This document shows positions 10,268 to 18,556 of a stretch of DNA of 39,944 nucleotides, one piece after another. Position 1 is the stretch's first letter. The number at the start of each line of letters is the position of its first letter. The translations under genes were made by a program, and so were the position numbers. The notes beneath the pieces are model-generated. The model ran no database searches, was not told the origin of the DNA, and saw only the letters and a program-made list of their open reading frames with translations. The stretch lies in contig BFEA01000187.1 of assembly GCA_003427395.1 (NCBI GenBank), positions 1,854,581 through 1,894,524 of the forward strand, in the 5' to 3' direction. This DNA comes from Chara braunii. Its lineage: Eukaryota > Streptophyta > Charophyceae > Charales > Characeae.

Positions 10268-10498
10268 CTAGCACCTGAGGTAAGTCAGTGCTATAGCTAC
10301 TCGTAACCTCATCGTCGACAATTCCAAAATGTCATAGAATGTCTCAAAGTCCTCCTCATCTCCATCATCTTCTATGGCCTCTAAAGTCTTTATCGACTCC
10401 TTCCAGTACCGATTATGAGCAGCTAGCACCCTGAGTATGGCACCGTCTGTTACAACTCTCCCTAACTTTCCAGCTTTCTTGGCTTCGCTTATCTTCAA
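10268..10498 (-). CDS. Unrecognised small ORF (chain member, last)
   Basis: This frame has 76 codons from a TTG and no ATG at the start, so it may be the tail of a longer gene. The product would be mostly helical with an acidic centre (EAIEDDGDEEDFETFYDILE) and ends LRVAIALTYLRC. The acidic stretch with aromatic residues loosely resembles the acidic tails at 12584-12856 and 13672-13956, which follow the module proteins. It is the last member, in minus sense, of the chain beginning at 14604. Function unknown. It could be a fragment. Confidence 0.35.
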   Translation of the reverse strand: MKISEAKKAGKLGRVVTDGAILRVLAAHNRYWKESIKTLEAIEDDGDEEDFETFYDILELSTMRLRVAIALTYLRC

Positions 10499-10543
10499 CC
10501 TCTCAGCCTCTCTGGTCGTCTCGTACCATGCCCTTATCCGCGA

Positions 10544-10783
10544 CTACCCTTCAAAAGGTGTTACTCGAAGTACGTATTTTATCCTCCGTCCCCCTTCTGT
10601 TCCAATCCAAAGTCCTATCCCCCTGGCCTCATGCAGGGCACGGCGGACACACTCTGCCTCCTCAACCATGCACAGTCTGGTATGGAGCTGGAGCTCTACG
10701 ATCACTAACACCAATGGTCCATCCAATCTCCCTACCACATGCAATGAGTACCGATCCATCGTGTGTAGTGCAGTCCCGCTCAT
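10544..10783 (-). CDS. Unrecognised small ORF with strand-helix-strand module
   Basis: This frame has 79 codons from an ATG at 10783 that overlaps the stop of the preceding ORF as ATGA (10780-10783). The protein reads as one module: strand VLVIVELQL, helix VEEAECVRRALHEARG, strand KYVLRVTPFEG. This matches the layout of the ORFs at 12335-12571 and 11216-11503, where the closing strand is YVEFTIYFHG or YEVMIWSHG. No known family is recognised. The ATGA overlap is the type that allows termination-reinitiation, but whether the chain is translated is unknown. Confidence 0.45.
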   Translation of the reverse strand: MSGTALHTMDRYSLHVVGRLDGPLVLVIVELQLHTRLCMVEEAECVRRALHEARGIGLWIGTEGGRRIKYVLRVTPFEG

Positions 10784-11100
10784 GTCCTGTCGCTACCTCC
10801 CTTCGTTACCTCGTCCTCCGTTGTCACGCCCTTTGCAGACCTCTCACTAGTTCCTTCGCGTGATACGCTTCTAGCCTTTACCCTCTCCAGAAAGTCTGAT
10901 CTCCACGCCTGGATAATCTCTCTTTCCTCCCTAAATAGACTCTCCAACTCTCTCGTCACGAGCTCAGCCCCACACAACTTGCTCTCATCCTGGCACGACC
11001 AGATCTCCCTTAACTTGTTCCCTAACTCCTTTACCTGGTTCAAAAGGGGTTCTTTAATGCGCTCTCTCACTCTTCCGACTGCATCACTCTCCTCTTCCAT
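10780..11100 (-). CDS. Unrecognised charged helical ORF
   Basis: This frame has 106 codons from an ATG at 11100. The sequence is strongly charged and probably helical or coiled (VRERIKEPLLNQVKELGNKL, then ELESLFREEREIIQAWRSDF), ending in a Ser/Thr/Lys-rich tail. Its stop overlaps the next start as ATGA. The preceding stop is 116 bp upstream, but a 90-bp exact duplication with an N lies in between. If that duplication is an assembly error, the real gap is about 25 bp. It is not obviously a module copy, so it may be a linker or partner protein. Function unknown. Confidence 0.42.
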   Translation of the reverse strand: MEEESDAVGRVRERIKEPLLNQVKELGNKLREIWSCQDESKLCGAELVTRELESLFREEREIIQAWRSDFLERVKARSVSREGTSERSAKGVTTEDEVTKGGSDRT

Positions 11101-11233
11101 ACTCAGTCTTCATCTTTTTCCAGCTCATCCTCTCACTCTTGCNTTTAATGCGCTCTCTCACTCTTCCGACTGCATCACTCTCCTCTTCCATACTCAGTCT
11201 TCATCTTTTTCCAGCTCATCCTCTCACTCTTGC
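11053..11233. repeat. Exact 90-bp tandem duplication around a single N
   Basis: Bases 11053-11142 are repeated exactly at 11144-11233, with one N between. Perfect identity plus the N points to an unresolved contig overlap rather than biology. It inflates the gap between the ORFs at 11216-11503 and 10780-11100. Confidence 0.93.
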
Positions 11234-11503
11234 TCTAGCCTCCTCTACCGTCTCGTCATAAAAGTGTTCCGCACGCATATAGCCATGTGACCATATCATC
11301 ACCTCATAGGAAATCGAGGTCTGGAAGGTCACCCGCGCCAGTACATCAGCTCTATGCTCGTGGATCAAATCCCCGGCTCGTTGTTTGCACTCCCTCGCTG
11401 TCAAGTCCTCATCTATGTACGCTCGGAGTAGTACTGTCACAGTGTACCCGGTGCTCACCAGTTGCTCCCCAACACACATCAATGTGGCCATCCTCCCCGG
11501 CAT
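11216..11503 (-). CDS. Unrecognised small ORF with strand-helix-strand module
   Basis: This frame has 95 codons from an ATG at 11503, only 3 bp after the stop of the preceding ORF (TAGGGAATG). Residues 20-27 (YTVTVLLR), 35-57 (a helix with E38 and E49-H50) and 65-78 (YEVMIWSHG followed by YMRA) line up with residues 7-59 of the ORF at 12335-12571 (LRVTLSLR, EH at 38-39, YVEFTIYFHG then ADGRA). The two are clearly related over their length, including the closing ARV. Function unknown; no transmembrane segment or known catalytic motif is seen. Confidence 0.5.
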   Translation of the reverse strand: MPGRMATLMCVGEQLVSTGYTVTVLLRAYIDEDLTARECKQRAGDLIHEHRADVLARVTFQTSISYEVMIWSHGYMRAEHFYDETVEEARARVRG

Positions 11504-11506
11504 TCC

Positions 11507-12262
11507 CTAAGATGCGGCCTCGAAGAGAAACCTCACATCCTCCAGCCCCATGTAATCGATCTCCGCCCGTCTCCTGCAATACCTAATCAAATCGACTGGG
11601 CTCAGACAGTCCACCCAGTTAGTAACGTCTATGATGTCGTCAAGCATCTCTCTACTGGGCGGTCCCCACCTCACACAAATGGCGTAGTATACTTCCCTGA
11701 AATGGGGCGCTAAGCCCTCCCAAAGCACGTAAAGTGTGTGGTCCACTGCTCTACTCAAACGTTCTACGCTCCCATAGGTCTGCCCTATCACGAAGACAAG
11801 AAGTCCAAATTGCCAATCCTCTCTCGGGTAGAGGGTCGGATGTGGTGGATCGTATACCAAGCAGCTCCAACGCGTCCTCCCTCCAGAGAGTCTCGCCAGT
11901 TGCTGATTAACGATCACTCTGGCCAACGACTCGCTTCTCCACCAACTCCTGCTCGCCCCTGCGAGCGTCAGTCCTATCTCTAAATCGTGTGCTCTATCTG
12001 CTATCAGATGTCCGACCCCTTCTAGATCATGAGTCCTCTCGGGTCGTTTGTCTCGTAGTATCACTGTCCAAAGGAAGAGCCCCTCTGCGAGCCACGTTCC
12101 CAAGTATCGTTTCGGAACACGCCCTGCCCCTTTTAATGCCACAGGAAGTGGTATGTCGTTTCCAACCGCCGTCTCTCTGGGTCCCACAAGCTTCCTCACA
12201 CCATACGATTCGGACTCTCGTGAGAGAACATAAGCTAACCAGGCCACTGAATCACTCCTCAT
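11507..12262 (-). CDS. Unrecognised 251-residue modular protein
   Basis: This is the longest intact member of the chain, from an ATG at 12262. Two module copies can be traced. Residues about 93-140 run from strand DLEIGLTLAG through helix ESLARVIVNQQLARL to strand RWSCLVYDPP. Residues about 151-202 run from FGLLVFVIG through helix SVERLSRAVDHTLYVL to YYAICVRWGPP. After that, REMLDDIIDV lines up with the GERGLQLIEFLRAI segment of 12895-13320 and the GDERVQLIELIRSI segment of 13672-14604. A hydrophobic phrase GLFLWTVILR at 61-70 resembles an LWMYII phrase in 13314-13610. It is followed 3 bp later by the next ORF. No known family is recognised; an internal element protein or decayed viral or host gene are both possible. 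Confidence 0.5.
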   Translation of the reverse strand: MRSDSVAWLAYVLSRESESYGVRKLVGPRETAVGNDIPLPVALKGAGRVPKRYLGTWLAEGLFLWTVILRDKRPERTHDLEGVGHLIADRAHDLEIGLTLAGASRSWWRSESLARVIVNQQLARLSGGRTRWSCLVYDPPHPTLYPREDWQFGLLVFVIGQTYGSVERLSRAVDHTLYVLWEGLAPHFREVYYAICVRWGPPSREMLDDIIDVTNWVDCLSPVDLIRYCRRRAEIDYMGLEDVRFLFEAAS

Positions 12263-12334
12263 CTCTTCTCCGACTCTCGGTCAGCATCACTCTACTCCCT
12301 CCGATACACCCCATCGCTCAACGTTGCTAACCCC

Positions 12335-12571
12335 TCAGACAACTCTCGCACTCAGGTCCAGTATGGTCGAATAGGTGTTGTGCGCTCTTCCGTCTGCTCC
12401 ATGGAAGTAGATAGTAAACTCGACGTACCTCTGGCTCCTCCGTATCTCCAGGGCATGTTCCGTCATGAGTCCGATCTGTCGCTCAACAATCTCTAACGCC
12501 TCTCCTTCCCAGCCACCCGTCCTATCTCGCCGCAGGGAAAGAGTCACCCTCAGCATATCCCGGTATGCCAT
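12335..12571 (-). CDS. Unrecognised small ORF, cleanest module copy
   Basis: This frame has 78 codons from an ATG at 12571, 12 bp after the stop of the preceding acidic ORF. The protein is essentially a single module: strand LRVTLSLRR, helix GEALEIVERQIGLMTEHALE, strand YVEFTIYFHGADGRA, and a closing LDLSARVV. It is the best template for recognising the other copies. The next ORF starts 72 bp downstream. Function unknown. Confidence 0.48.
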   Translation of the reverse strand: MAYRDMLRVTLSLRRDRTGGWEGEALEIVERQIGLMTEHALEIRRSQRYVEFTIYFHGADGRAHNTYSTILDLSARVV

Positions 12572-12583
12572 ACTCTCTGCTAC

Positions 12584-12856
12584 TCACGCATTTGGCATAT
12601 CCTCATCTGTGTCCTCATCTAGCCTCTGACCCCATGGGATATCCTCCTGTCTCTCTGCCTGTAGGTGATGTCCCCAGCCGTCCTCCTGGTCAACCCAGGG
12701 GTCTATGTCATAGAAGTCCTCCCAATCCTGATCCTCGGTGTACCACGCAAGACCGTCAGCCTCTGGATATACCTGCTGGTAATACTCCTCAACCTCGCCG
12801 GTCGAGATGAGATGGTCCGGCCTCTCCTCACGAGTCTCGGCTAACAGCTGTCCCAC
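12584..12856 (-). CDS. Unrecognised acidic ORF (tail copy 2)
   Basis: This frame has 90 codons from a GTG, so probably part of a longer reading frame. It is very acidic and aromatic (EVEEYYQQVYPEADGLAWYT, then DWEDFYDIDPWVDQEDGW). The spacing of EYYQ, the LAWY/ALYHVED phrase, FYD/FDD and DPWVD/DWVD matches the tail of 13672-14604, so the two acidic tails are paralogous. Each lies directly after a module protein. It is preceded by 12895-13320 in another frame. It may have been one C-terminal tail of that protein before a shift. Confidence 0.42.
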   Translation of the reverse strand: MGQLLAETREERPDHLISTGEVEEYYQQVYPEADGLAWYTEDQDWEDFYDIDPWVDQEDGWGHHLQAERQEDIPWGQRLDEDTDEDMPNA

Positions 12857-12894
12857 TCCAACTAAATGATCAGTAGGCCTCCGAGCCTCTCTCT

Positions 12895-13320
12895 CTAGCG
12901 CCGTCCAGAAGGCTTGGGGCTTCCGGTAGGTACAATGGCCCGCAGGAACTCAATCAACTGGAGCCCTCGCTCGCCTACAAGCGGCCCTGCTACAAACTGT
13001 GCATACAACACCCAATTCCTGTCGGTGTACCCCCGGCAGAGGCCGTCCAAGTCAAGAGCCGCAAAGTAGATCTCACCCAGATGTCTAAGTCCCCAAAGCT
13101 CCTCCGCGACGAAGCACATAAGTGTCACTCGCAGTCGACTGCTAGGATATGGGAAGTGTCCTCCAATCCTCAAGGTCGTCGTCACTCCCCGAACACCCTC
13201 GTGCAGCCGCTCTGCCTCGCCCCGCACGGAGTCCGCTCGGGCCAGTAAAATCCTCCTCGCGCTCTGCTCCTCTCGCCAATGATCGTGCACGATGCCGTGA
13301 AAATAGACTGTGGCTAGCAT
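12895..13320 (-). CDS. Unrecognised modular ORF
   Basis: This frame has 141 codons from an ATG at 13320 that overlaps the upstream stop as ATGCTAG. Two modules are visible. The first runs from MLATVYFHG through helix REEQSARRILLARADSVRGE to GVTTTLRIGG. The second runs from RLRVTLMCFVAEELWG through a helix to WVLYAQFVAGPL. Then comes GERGLQLIEFLRAIVPTGSP, closely matching GDERVQLIELIRSIDDEWPQSP in 13672-14604 and supporting true paralogy. The overlap with 13314-13610 may be translational coupling or a frameshift inside one old gene. Function unknown. Confidence 0.5.
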   Translation of the reverse strand: MLATVYFHGIVHDHWREEQSARRILLARADSVRGEAERLHEGVRGVTTTLRIGGHFPYPSSRLRVTLMCFVAEELWGLRHLGEIYFAALDLDGLCRGYTDRNWVLYAQFVAGPLVGERGLQLIEFLRAIVPTGSPKPSGRR

Positions 13321-13610
13321 CTCCCGCGAGTAGTAAATGTGGCCACTACCTCTATACTAGTCGTGCCTGGTCGTCGCCACCTCTGACTGTCTAGCTCAAA
13401 CGTCTCGATGATATACATCCACAAGTGCACGTCTGGGCCCAACACCGCAGAAGACCACCGACTCTCTATCGCATCCGCGGAAACCCCTCTGGCCGGTAGA
13501 TCTAGCGCCACCCGGCCTGGCGCTACTGTCTCCGGAGGCCTAGGCCATCTGGCGTCATCGATCTGAAGCTCTACTCCACTGACCTGCTCTATCATCGATC
13601 CGATCTCCAC
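13314..13610 (-). CDS. Unrecognised ORF, N-terminal part of the second paralogue
   Basis: This frame has 98 codons from a GTG. Residues about 55-95 (ESRWSSAVLGPDVHLWMYII, then WRRPGTTSIEVVATFTTRG) line up with FEWKSIILSEDMWLWTHREH and GQGVGVVRAYLYLGPG in the 13672-14604 gene. It is therefore the N-terminal part of the second gene copy, continued in 12895-13320 after the ATGCTAG overlap at 13314-13320. No ATG exists near the start, so an upstream exon or lost start is possible. Function unknown. Confidence 0.42.
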   Translation of the reverse strand: MEIGSMIEQVSGVELQIDDARWPRPPETVAPGRVALDLPARGVSADAIESRWSSAVLGPDVHLWMYIIETFELDSQRWRRPGTTSIEVVATFTTRGRC

Positions 13611-13671
13611 TATCCGCCGATATCAGTAGCTAAGCTCACTAAACCGTCGCCCTAATGTGCTCCTCTACCTC

Positions 13672-14604
13672 CTACGCCCGGACTGCTACTCCTATTCTGG
13701 GAAAATGGGCGTCCGCAATGTCAATTTCCTCCTCGTCAACCTCACTCCCCGGGTCGACCCAGTCTGGCTCCCAGGCGTCGTCGTCGTCCTCTCGCTCCCC
13801 TTCCATGTCGTCAAACTCGTCCTCGACGTGGTACAGCGCCTGTCCTATAGCCTGGTAGTACTCCGCCAACTGATGGCCATATATCAGAGGTCGCCCGGCG
13901 TCCTCACCCCACCAGCTCCCCCAGTCGTCTGAGAAGAGCCGCCCGACGCAGATCACGTACTCGGGGCCTGCTCGGAGCTCACGGTCTAGCCAATCCCAAA
14001 CGCACGGAGACTGGGGCCACTCGTCGTCTATCGAACGGATCAGCTCTATAAGCTGAACCCTCTCGTCGCCCTAACGAAGCCCACCGGTCGGGAGGGAATA
14101 ATAGATGTAGTCGAGGTCGACAGGCCTTCTCGCCAGGATCTTGAGATTCTGATAGGCTAGGTATGTCTCAACCACTCCACCAATACCTCCAAAGACGCTC
14201 TCTACTACGAACGTCGGAACTATCGCCCGCAGACTCCTAACATTGTAAGGAAAAAAACCGTCATGTGCTACCACCAGCTCGCCCGTGATATCTAGAGGAG
14301 GGCGCCCGTGAATTAGGGTCAACGGGTCGCCCAAGTCCTCCGCTCGGAAGGTAGCTACCTCGTCCTTCAGGTAGCGTAACGCCCTGCTAACAGCGCCACT
14401 AGTCCCTGTCGTCGCGAGCCCTACCACGGCCTCCTTGACGGCGCCCGGTCCTAAGTACAAGTAGGCTCTCACTACGCCCACTCCTTGCCCAGGCCGGTGC
14501 TCTCTGTGCGTCCAAAGCCACATGTCCTCGGACAAGATTATGGACTTCCACTCAAACTGGCCGTCAATGTGTCGAACGCTGCGCCCGGGGATCGTGAGCT
14601 CCAC
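13672..14604 (-). pseudogene. Unrecognised modular protein with acidic tail, one in-frame TAG
   Basis: A single frame runs from a GTG at 14604 to 13672, broken only by TAG at 14071-14073 (GGLR-stop-GDERVQ). Before the stop lie two modules. The first has VVRAYLYLGPG, helix AVSRALRYLKDEVATFR and DPLTLIHG. The second has LRAIVPTFVVESVFGG, a helix VVETYLAYQNLKILARR and DYIYYSLPTGG. After the stop come the LIELIRSI segment shared with its neighbour and an acidic tail (HQLAEYYQAIGQALYHVEDE, then DAWEPDWVDP). This fuller arrangement gives the probable layout of the ancestral gene: modules, amphipathic segment, acidic tail. No recognised family. Confidence 0.5.
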
Positions 14605-14649
14605 AGATCCCCTTCTATGAGTTCAGGAGGCTCCAAATCCCAGTCGATG

Positions 14650-15316
14650 GTGGCCTCATAAACCTCCACTTGCGCTCGCGGCCACATCCAACTGGTGACT
14701 AGAGAGAACGTACCGAGAGGGATGGGCAGAGAAGGTGAAAGATGATAGAAGAAGGCTTCTTGAATTTCGGCAGCGTTTCGTCTCCCTTCGTTGGGAGCCC
14801 CGATATCACGCGGTCAATCTATCTCCTAGCTATCCAAGGGTCCCCTATGGTGCCACAGGGCAGAGTCCCGACTCTAAACAAGGCAACAGGCCCTATAGTC
14901 GAGTTCCCTCGAATAGAAGGCGTGTGCTCTGCTCGAGGAAACGCTGCGTCCGGCTGCTCCGGTCACCCCTCAGGAGTATAATTGTCCTCTCTATCTAAGA
15001 AACAAAATTAGAAGGCCGTGACCTTCTTCCCTTTATTTTTTTTAAGCCATTTTAATATTTTTAGGGAATTTTAATNAATTTAAATAAATAAAAATTACTT
15101 TTATCTTCTAGAAACCCACTGGCCCTCGACTATTGCCTAGAGGCATGCAAAGCCCCCCTTGAGAGTAGCCCGGCAAATGCGTTTCTCTTTCCGCGAATAT
15201 TTTTCTGTATTTGTCTCTAATTAATTTACAATAATTACATTTACATAAGATACACCCTCCTTTCTTATTCTACATACACTTATATCCCTCTTACATGTCT
15301 TTAGGCAGAATCGCTC
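14650..15316. other. Non-coding gap, AT-rich from 15000
   Basis: No supported gene. From about 15000 the base composition turns sharply AT-rich (TTTATTTTTTTTAAG, AATTTAAATAAATAAA), with one N at 15076. This marks the right edge of the ORF chain and the start of the long non-coding middle. Confidence 0.5.
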
Positions 15317-15563
15317 GACCTCAAGAGGTCCTTGAAAATTTTGGCAGCACTTCGCCTCCCCCCGTGGGGATGGGGTGTGGCCGAAGGCCTCAAAATAGCC
15401 GCCGAAGGAGTATAGCAAAAGGGGAAAAAATATCAAAGAAAATTTTAATTTTTAACCAATTTTTGAGTATTTTCTCTAATTATTTCCTAATTAATTCAAA
15501 ATATTTTACAATTTTTTTCGAAAATGGGGCAGCATTTTTCCTCCCCCCGTGTGGGGATGGTGT
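15317..15563. repeat. Two GGCAGC-plus-hairpin motifs
   Basis: GGCAGC at 15343 and 15528 is followed each time by a C-run/G-run stem (CCTCCCCCCGTGGGGATGG near 15355-15374 and CCTCCCCCCGTGTGGGGATG near 15540-15559). The first is preceded by the perfect stem GACCTC-aa-GAGGTC (15317-15330). The layout, an AAATTT-like phrase then GGCAGC then stem-loop, is the same as in the six-unit array at 19380-20080. Confidence 0.6.
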
Positions 15564-15793
15564 TTGGAGTTTTCGCCCCTAGCTCAACAACCCGAAAGAA
15601 AAGACATCAGAATTTTTAGAAATAAAATAAAATTTAATTAATTATTTTCCCCTATTTTTAGTATTTTCTTTAAATCAAGTATACAAAAAGGGAAAATGCC
15701 TAAAAATACAAAAGGCAAAATATTTCACATTTATTATTCTTCTTCTTCGAGGTTGTTATCCAACTCAAAAAAAAACCCCGAATAAGTCTTCCC

Positions 15794-15838
15794 CTAACTA
15801 GGGTTTCCCCTAATTAGGGTTTGACTAACTAGGGTTTT
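15794..15838. repeat. Short telomere-like block (TAGGGTTT)
   Basis: Three TAGGGTTT words lie within 45 bp, two of them as CTAACTAGGGTTT. This resembles plant-type TTTAGGG telomere repeats but is imperfect and very short, so chance or an internal seed are both possible. Confidence 0.45.
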
Positions 15839-15839
15839 G

Positions 15840-16466
15840 GGAGCTTTTTGCGCAACCGTACACTCACCTCCAAAACTCGTTCCTTCCCAAAATTTTTCCA
15901 TTAACTTCACTCGAAATCTGAGATAAGCTTCACGGATCACTTTTTCTTAATCCCTTTCACAGTATTTTACACAAAATTCAAAAGAAATTATATTTTTAAT
16001 TTTTGTCTCATCTCTTTTTCCTAGCTGTCACATACTGTTCTTGCCTCTACCTCCCTCCGTTTGCCCCGTCCAAGGTATCAAAACGACGAAAAAAATAAAC
16101 TAAAAAAATATGGTCCAAGGGGTTATTCCAAAATAATGAATCAATTTTCCGCAAAAATTAAGAAAGAAAACTGAAAATTTTGAATTAATAAATAGAAAAT
16201 TGAAAAAAATTCATTATCTCAAAATCTGATCGTTAGAATTCAGCAAGATACGTCTCATAACGTTCGCCTCCTCGAGAGGACGAACTTTGGTCTCTGCGTT
16301 CTTCGCGAGAAAATCCGCGGATTACAAGATATCTAAAAACATTACTATTTTTAAAATTAATAAAAAATAGAGCTAATCAAGAAAACGACCTAATTAGTGC
16401 ATGGACTAATCAACCCGCGCACCTCCGTTAATTGGGGAAGGCCGCGGCCTTGGGGGTGCTGCTCCC
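15840..16466. other. AT-rich non-coding stretch
   Basis: No gene is supported. The sequence has A/T homopolymers and lies just inside (minus sense) the primer-binding-like site at 16485, so it may be the eroded leader of an LTR element. Confidence 0.5.
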
Positions 16467-16467
16467 C

Positions 16468-16490
16468 TCCCCGGCAACGACGCCAAAATT
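16468..16490 (-). other. Primer-binding-site-like sequence and LTR edge (minus strand)
   Basis: Minus strand from 16485 reads TGGCGTCGTTGCCGGGGA, close to the TGGCGCCGTTGCCGGGGA-type sites common in plant LTR retrotransposons. Just to its right, plus-strand TGTGAGG (16490) would be the inverted CA end of the 5' LTR, separated by AATT. No Gag frame follows to the left. Confidence 0.55.
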
Positions 16491-16639
16491 GTGAGGAAAC
16501 CCGGGGAGGGGCGCCTACTGTTCGCCGAAGCCAAAGGCAACGGCGTCTATCACCCGCAACGCCCGCTTCCGAGGTCCTCGGTGACCAGGAAACTCGCGGC
16601 GTCCTATCACGCTTCCAATTTTCTTTTTCTTTCTTTTTG

Positions 16640-16885
16640 TAATTTAGCAACTTCACACAGCAAGGGGTTTCGACGATCAACTAGTAATACCTCAAGTTCA
16701 CACAACCGTAAGTTTCAACAGCCGATCGGTTTAACGGCTAATCAACAGTTCAGCGAGTTCACGCAACGGTGAGTTTCAATAGCTAGCTAGTAACTCAGCA
16801 AGTTCAAGCAACAGTGAGTTTCAACAGCCAATCGACAGTTCAGCGAGTTCACGCAACAGTGAGCTTCAACAGTCAACTTGCAAAT
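16640..16885. repeat. Minisatellite, unit about 52 bp, five imperfect copies
   Basis: The phrase CAGCGAGTTCACGCAACAG followed by TGAGTTTCAACAGCCAAT recurs near 16645, 16695, 16750, 16795 and 16845 with substitutions. It lies inside the presumed LTR to the right of the 16490 edge. Confidence 0.75.
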
Positions 16886-16937
16886 TAACTACGGGCGCAG
16901 CAACGAGTTTTCGGAGTCAACCTTGGATGAGACCCCC

Positions 16938-17050
16938 CCGGTTCTCTTTCTCTCTCTCTCTCTGTTCTCTCTCTCTCGCTGTTCTCTCTCACTCTCTGTC
17001 GATGTTCTGTGTCTCTCACTCTTGCTGCTCTCTCTCTCTCTAACTCTCGC
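16938..17050. repeat. CT-rich microsatellite
   Basis: (CT)n with GTT and CACTC interruptions. It creates spurious Leu/Ser frames on one strand and Arg/Glu frames on the other. Confidence 0.9.
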
Positions 17051-17589
17051 TGTCGAGCGCATCGGTCCGGCACCGCACGGGGGCAGAGCGGGACCCTCCT
17101 GGCCGCGTCACGCAGGAGTTGGTTTTTAAAACCCTTCGTCGCAATATACATGGAGCTTCCACAAGCCGCTCCGACCGAGTGCGCTAGCCATACCTCTTGA
17201 GAGCCCCTACGACAGGATAGGGCCTACGCGAGGCACGACTTACCTACACCTTACAGGAGTTGTCACCTCCCTTCGGTGAGCGTATCCCGGCCGAGCTACC
17301 AGCCCACAGTACGAAAGCTACTCAGTTGCAATCGCAGAGGTGGACCAGCCGAGGGCGTTTCTCGTTCGCTGTAGCATAAGGGGTACGCGCGGTAATACGC
17401 CTCTATCAAACCCGCACGCGAATCGACATCTTGGGGGGCTGAGGTCCCAATCGCGACCCGGCGTCGGTCGACTAGGACGAATCCCACACACCACGCGCAC
17501 TCCACTTTATGAATACACATGCATACAAAACAATACATATACGAGACGACACAACACAAACAACGCGACAACGCTCCTAGCCCCTCGGT
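17051..17589. other. Non-coding GC-richer stretch
   Basis: No supported gene. A 139-codon minus frame crosses 17296-17715 but shows no motif, has an odd Cys/Tyr-rich composition and runs into the structured repeat at 17590. I do not call it. Confidence 0.45.
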
Positions 17590-17975
17590 AGCCAACCCAT
17601 AACTTTCCAACACGGAAATCGAATAGGCGTCGCGGGCGAGACTAGGTATAAAACCGCGCGGACGCAGGGCTATCGCATATCGACTCGCAATGCAATTGTA
17701 GGCAAGCAGTCGCAATGAAGGCGTACTACGCAGTACTCATTCTCACGCGGTCCCCGTTAATCGCGGGGGCCGCGTTCGACACTCAAGTGTCGGCTGACAC
17801 GCGCCTTGAGGGTTAATCTCTCGACGTTGGACAACCGCCATGCGCGGTTGAAGACCACACCCTCTTCTGCACCATGTGCAAAGGGGTTGAGTAGACACCT
17901 TTAAGCTGTCGTGACGGTTGAACATCAAGGGGTTTGACATTGACGGCTGTCACGGACTATAACGTCCAACTAAAA
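17590..17975. repeat. Structured repeat, copy 1
   Basis: This is the first member of a pair offset by 535-536 bp. Stem a is GCGGTCCCCG (17747-17756) with CGGGGGCCGC (17764-17773), 10 pairs including one T-G. Element b is GACACT-ca-AGTGTC (17778-17791). Stem c is CAACCGC (17832-17838) with GCGGTTG (17844-17850). Copy 2 has stems in the same places with different sequence. A shared ACGTCCAACTAAAA-like phrase marks the right end. Confidence 0.68.
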
Positions 17976-18125
17976 CAAAAAAACTCCAAAGAGCAAAAGA
18001 TAAGGAATGAGCCGAAGGTTCCCTGCCTAATAAACAAAATCATAGCCCTGGGGTACCCTCCCTTTTTCGCGCGGCGTCGGCAGCCTTAAACAATCTCAAA
18101 CATTTGCCAATATGTGTCGGTCCCT

Positions 18126-18556
18126 TTGTAATCCCATAACTTTTTACACACCAGGGCGGTAACGTCGCGCACGAAATTTTAATATAAAATTGTGCAGCCG
18201 AGGGCCTACCTCATACCAACCCGCAATGCAGGCGTACGCATGCAGTCGCGATGATGGCGTACTATGTAGTGCCCATAATCAAGCGGCCCCTCGTGAAATC
18301 GAGTACCGCTTATGACACTCGAGTGTCTGACTTGAAGTGTCGTGAGGGCCTAACCCTTCATAACATTGCACGGCTGAAGGAATAGCCGTGCAGCCGCCGC
18401 GACACCTCCGACTCTTGGCCTGAGTATCTCGGTAGGCAAATCAAATAGGCTCTGCGCGAGAGAAAACCCCTCCCCTGCAGAGCCTAGGGCTTGGGGTGTT
18501 CTGGACAAGGACCTCGAATCCCGGCCCAGGACCAAACGTCCGACTAAGAAAATCGT
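18126..18556. repeat. Structured repeat, copy 2
   Basis: This copy aligns with 17590-17975 (shared CCATAACTTT, CGCAATGCA, GGCGTACTA words). Stem a is AGCGG (18282-18286) with CCGCT (18306-18310) and CTCG (18290-18293) with CGAG (18300-18303). Element b is the perfect palindrome GACACTCGAGTGTC (18314-18327). Stem c is TGCACGGCT (18367-18375) with AGCCGTGCA (18384-18392). Indels totalling about 36 bp separate the copies after stem c. Confidence 0.68.

Noticed and set aside
16878-17200. Ser/Leu-rich and Arg/Glu-rich ORFs on both strands
   Set aside because: Produced by the CT microsatellite.
17296-17715. 139-codon minus ORF
   Set aside because: Cys/Tyr-rich composition, no motif, and it runs into the structured repeat copy at 17590.
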